The notes under the pieces are model-generated. The model did not search any database. It was not told where the DNA came from and saw only the letters and a program-made list of their open reading frames with translations. 7,781 nucleotides of DNA from Cytophagales bacterium (lineage in GTDB: Bacteria > Bacteroidota > Bacteroidia > Cytophagales > UBA9547), in NCBI GenBank assembly GCA_025360395.1, contig JANYCH010000099.1, positions 1 through 7,781 on the forward strand, written 5' to 3'. The position numbers and the translations under genes are program-made. Position 1 is the first letter of the stretch. Each line of letters starts with the position of its first letter. This document shows, in pieces, positions 6,094 through 7,781 of this stretch.

Positions 6094-7334
6094 GCAGCCT
6101 GCAAATTGATGTATTTGGAGTTTTCAAATTTTTCTTTTGCATAGTCCTCATCAACTTCCACCTCTTTCACATCGTCTACTGAAGGTAATTCAAACATGGC
6201 ATCGGTCATAATAGCCTCACAAATTGAACGAAGTCCTCTTGCTCCTAATTTGAAACTTAATGCTTTGGTTACTATATAATCTAATGCTTCATCTGTAAAG
6301 GAAAGGCTTATACCTTCAAGTTTCAATAACTTTTGATATTGTTTAACAAGGGCATTTTTAGGCTCAGTCAGGATCTTTTTAAGGGTATCACTATCAAGAG
6401 GGTCTAAATGTGTCAATACCGGCAACCTTCCAATTAATTCAGGAATAAGACCAAAGGACTTAAGATCCATGGCACTTATATATTTCAACAAATTATTTTT
6501 GTCAACGGGTTGCTCAACATCTCTTGAAGTTTTAAATCCAAGAGGTTTTGTATCAAGCCTTTGTGCAATTTTCCTATCAATTCCTTCAAATGCACCACCG
6601 CAAATGAAAAGGATGTTTTTAGTATTTACCTGGATCATTTTCTGATCAGGATGCTTGCGGCCTCCTTGTGGTGGAACATTGATGATGCTTCCTTCCAGCA
6701 ATTTTAATAAAGCCTGCTGAACACCTTCACCACTCACATCACGGGTGATGGATGGATTATCACTTTTACGGGCAATTTTATCAATCTCATCTATGTAAAC
6801 TATTCCTCTTTCTGCAGCAGATACATCATAATTTGCCGCCTGAAGTAACCTTGTTAAAATAGTTTCGACATCTTCTCCAACATAACCAGCTTCAGTAATG
6901 ACAGTTGCATCAGCTATACAAAAAGGAACTTCCAGTATTTTAGCAAGTGTACTTGCAAGATAAGTTTTCCCCGTACCTGTTTCACCCACCATGATAATGT
7001 TTGATTTTTCAATTTGAACATCGTCATCTGTTTGTATGTCTTTCTGCGTTAATCTTTTAAAATGATTATACACAGCTACTGAAAGGACTTTTTTAGCCTC
7101 ATCCTGTCCAACTACATATTGGTCAAGGTGAACTTTCATATCCCTTGGTTTTATTAATTTTAAATTGCTGGAGAATTTTTTCTTTGGCGAAGAATCCTGT
7201 TTTAAATGTTCTTTAACGATGTTATGGGCTTTTTCAGCACATTGATCACAGATATTAGCTTCAACTCCAGATACAAGTATAGCTACGTCTTTTTTATTCT
7301 TACCGCAAAAATCGCAACGATTATTGGACATCAT
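6090..7334 (-). CDS. clpX: ATP-dependent Clp protease ATP-binding subunit ClpX
   Basis: This 414-residue AAA+ unfoldase forms a hexamer that recognises tagged proteins, unfolds them and threads them into ClpP in the cytoplasm. The zinc-binding domain has C7, C10, C29 and C32. Walker A is GETGTGKT (117-124) and Walker B is IVYIDEID (178-185). Pore loop 1 is GYVG (150-153) and the RKH loop is GRKHPD (225-230). The ClpP-docking IGF-type loop appears as LGF (265-267). The arginine finger lies in IGRLP (R303) and sensor 2 in GARGLR (364-369). Length is standard and no key residue is missing. The start is a double ATG (7334 or 7331), with no strong ribosome site. clpP lies upstream across an 84-base spacer holding a hairpin, and vanZ overlaps the stop by four bases. 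The protein ends NLQAA, resembling a ClpX degron. Confidence 0.98.
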   Translation of the reverse strand: MMSNNRCDFCGKNKKDVAILVSGVEANICDQCAEKAHNIVKEHLKQDSSPKKKFSSNLKLIKPRDMKVHLDQYVVGQDEAKKVLSVAVYNHFKRLTQKDIQTDDDVQIEKSNIIMVGETGTGKTYLASTLAKILEVPFCIADATVITEAGYVGEDVETILTRLLQAANYDVSAAERGIVYIDEIDKIARKSDNPSITRDVSGEGVQQALLKLLEGSIINVPPQGGRKHPDQKMIQVNTKNILFICGGAFEGIDRKIAQRLDTKPLGFKTSRDVEQPVDKNNLLKYISAMDLKSFGLIPELIGRLPVLTHLDPLDSDTLKKILTEPKNALVKQYQKLLKLEGISLSFTDEALDYIVTKALSFKLGARGLRSICEAIMTDAMFELPSVDDVKEVEVDEDYAKEKFENSKYINLQAA

Positions 7335-7379
7335 ATTTCTTTAAATTAACCTATAATCCTGAATTGAAAAGCTTAAACA

Positions 7380-7412
7380 TACCTAAAGACTGATATTATC
7401 AGCCTTTAGGTA
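7380..7412 (-). promoter_or_regulatory. Long intercistronic hairpin between clpP and clpX
   Basis: Seven bases past the clpP stop, TACCTAAAG (minus, 7412-7404) pairs with CTTTAGGTA (7388-7380) and CTGAT with ATCAG around an AAT loop. The single mismatch (A-C on plus) becomes a G-U pair in the minus-strand transcript, so the RNA stem is a continuous 15 bp. No T-run follows, so it is unlikely to be a simple terminator. It may protect the clpP 3' end, be a processing site, or tune the clpP/clpX ratio. No promoter consensus was found in 7335-7379. Confidence 0.6.
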
Positions 7413-7418
7413 ATTATT

Positions 7419-7781
7419 CTATAATTTTCGTTCCAAGACTTCATCTATAAGGCCATAAGCTTTGGCCTCGTCTGCTTTCATCCAGTAATCTCTATCAGAA
7501 TCTTTCCAGATTGTATCGTAGTCTTTACCTGAATGTTTGGCAAGGATCTCGTATAATTCTTTCTTTAATTTTTGAATTTCTCTTGCTGTGATCTCAATGT
7601 CAGAAGCCTGGCCTTGTGCACCACCTAATGGTTGGTGTATCATTACCCTTGCATGAGGAAGGGCAGAACGTTTGCCAGCCTGACCTGCAGTTAATAATAC
7701 AGCTCCCATAGAAGCAGCCAAGGAAGTACAAATTGTACTTACATCAGGCGTTACAAACTGCATAGTGTCATAAATGCCCAG
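7419..7781 (-). CDS. clpP: ATP-dependent Clp protease proteolytic subunit ClpP (partial, N-terminus missing)
   Basis: The C-terminal 120 residues of the ClpP serine peptidase are present; the gene continues past the right edge, with roughly 70 to 110 residues missing. ClpP forms a two-ring 14-mer that degrades proteins delivered by ClpX. The visible part starts LGIYDTMQFV, matching the internal ClpP sequence, so the internal Met at 7763 is not the start. The catalytic triad is complete: S24 in LAASMGA, H49 in VMIHQPLGG and D98 in SDRDYW (visible-part numbering). The S-to-H and S-to-D spacings equal those of E. coli S97, H122 and D171. The residue four before the serine is Ser (SLAAS) where many ClpPs have Gly. 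clpX follows after 84 bases on the same strand, the usual clpP-clpX order. Confidence 0.97.
   Translation of the reverse strand: MGIYDTMQFVTPDVSTICTSLAASMGAVLLTAGQAGKRSALPHARVMIHQPLGGAQGQASDIEITAREIQKLKKELYEILAKHSGKDYDTIWKDSDRDYWMKADEAKAYGLIDEVLERKL

Noticed and set aside
5873..6109. Plus-strand open frame across vanZ and the clpX end
   Set aside because: It is antisense to two well-supported genes and its product has no recognisable features.
7419..7763. Taking the Met at 7763 as the ClpP start
   Set aside because: The frame stays open to the window edge and the residues before it (LGIYDT) match conserved internal ClpP sequence.

Overview
The window looks like chromosomal DNA of a low-GC member of the Bacteroidota, perhaps a Cytophagales-type organism; the genus cannot be told from this stretch. 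The signs are AT-rich spacers, near absence of strong Shine-Dalgarno sequences, a perfect TAnnTTTG (-7 type) element upstream of one gene, small secreted proteins cleaved before Gln, and a Bacteroidota-style MetA-type outer-membrane protein with a DRPDQT motif. No rRNA, tRNA, CRISPR array, insertion sequence or phage gene was seen.

Left part (1-2792). Positions 1-183 are an AT-rich, probably divergent spacer with a candidate promoter on each strand; a possible minus-strand gene runs off the left edge. Next come a 94-residue secreted protein with a Ser/Arg/Lys tail (+), a convergent MetA-type outer-membrane protein (-), a zinc-ribbon plus HExxH metallopeptidase (+), and a second small secreted protein (+). 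The block ends in a strong bidirectional terminator at 2763-2792.

Right part (2791-7781), all on the minus strand. In transcription order: clpP (5' end beyond the window), clpX, a VanZ-family membrane protein, a GT4 glycosyltransferase and, after a 217-base gap, a cytoplasmic GH13 alpha-glucosidase. clpX and vanZ overlap by four bases (GTGA) and vanZ and the glycosyltransferase are 11 bases apart, so these genes look like one transcription unit. ClpX unfolds substrates and feeds them to the ClpP peptidase. The vanZ and GT4 genes look like envelope functions riding on this proteolysis operon.

The most interesting layer is regulatory. A long hairpin lies between clpP and clpX. A terminator-like hairpin with a U-tract lies inside the first codons of vanZ, just after the clpX stop. 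vanZ starts with GTG and the GT4 gene with TTG. Together these suggest that expression is stepped down from clpP/clpX to vanZ/GT4. ClpX itself ends in Ala-Ala, like the end of an ssrA degradation tag. No wholly new multi-gene system is evident. The least understood genes are the two small secreted proteins and a 49-codon open frame in the gap before the GH13 gene.
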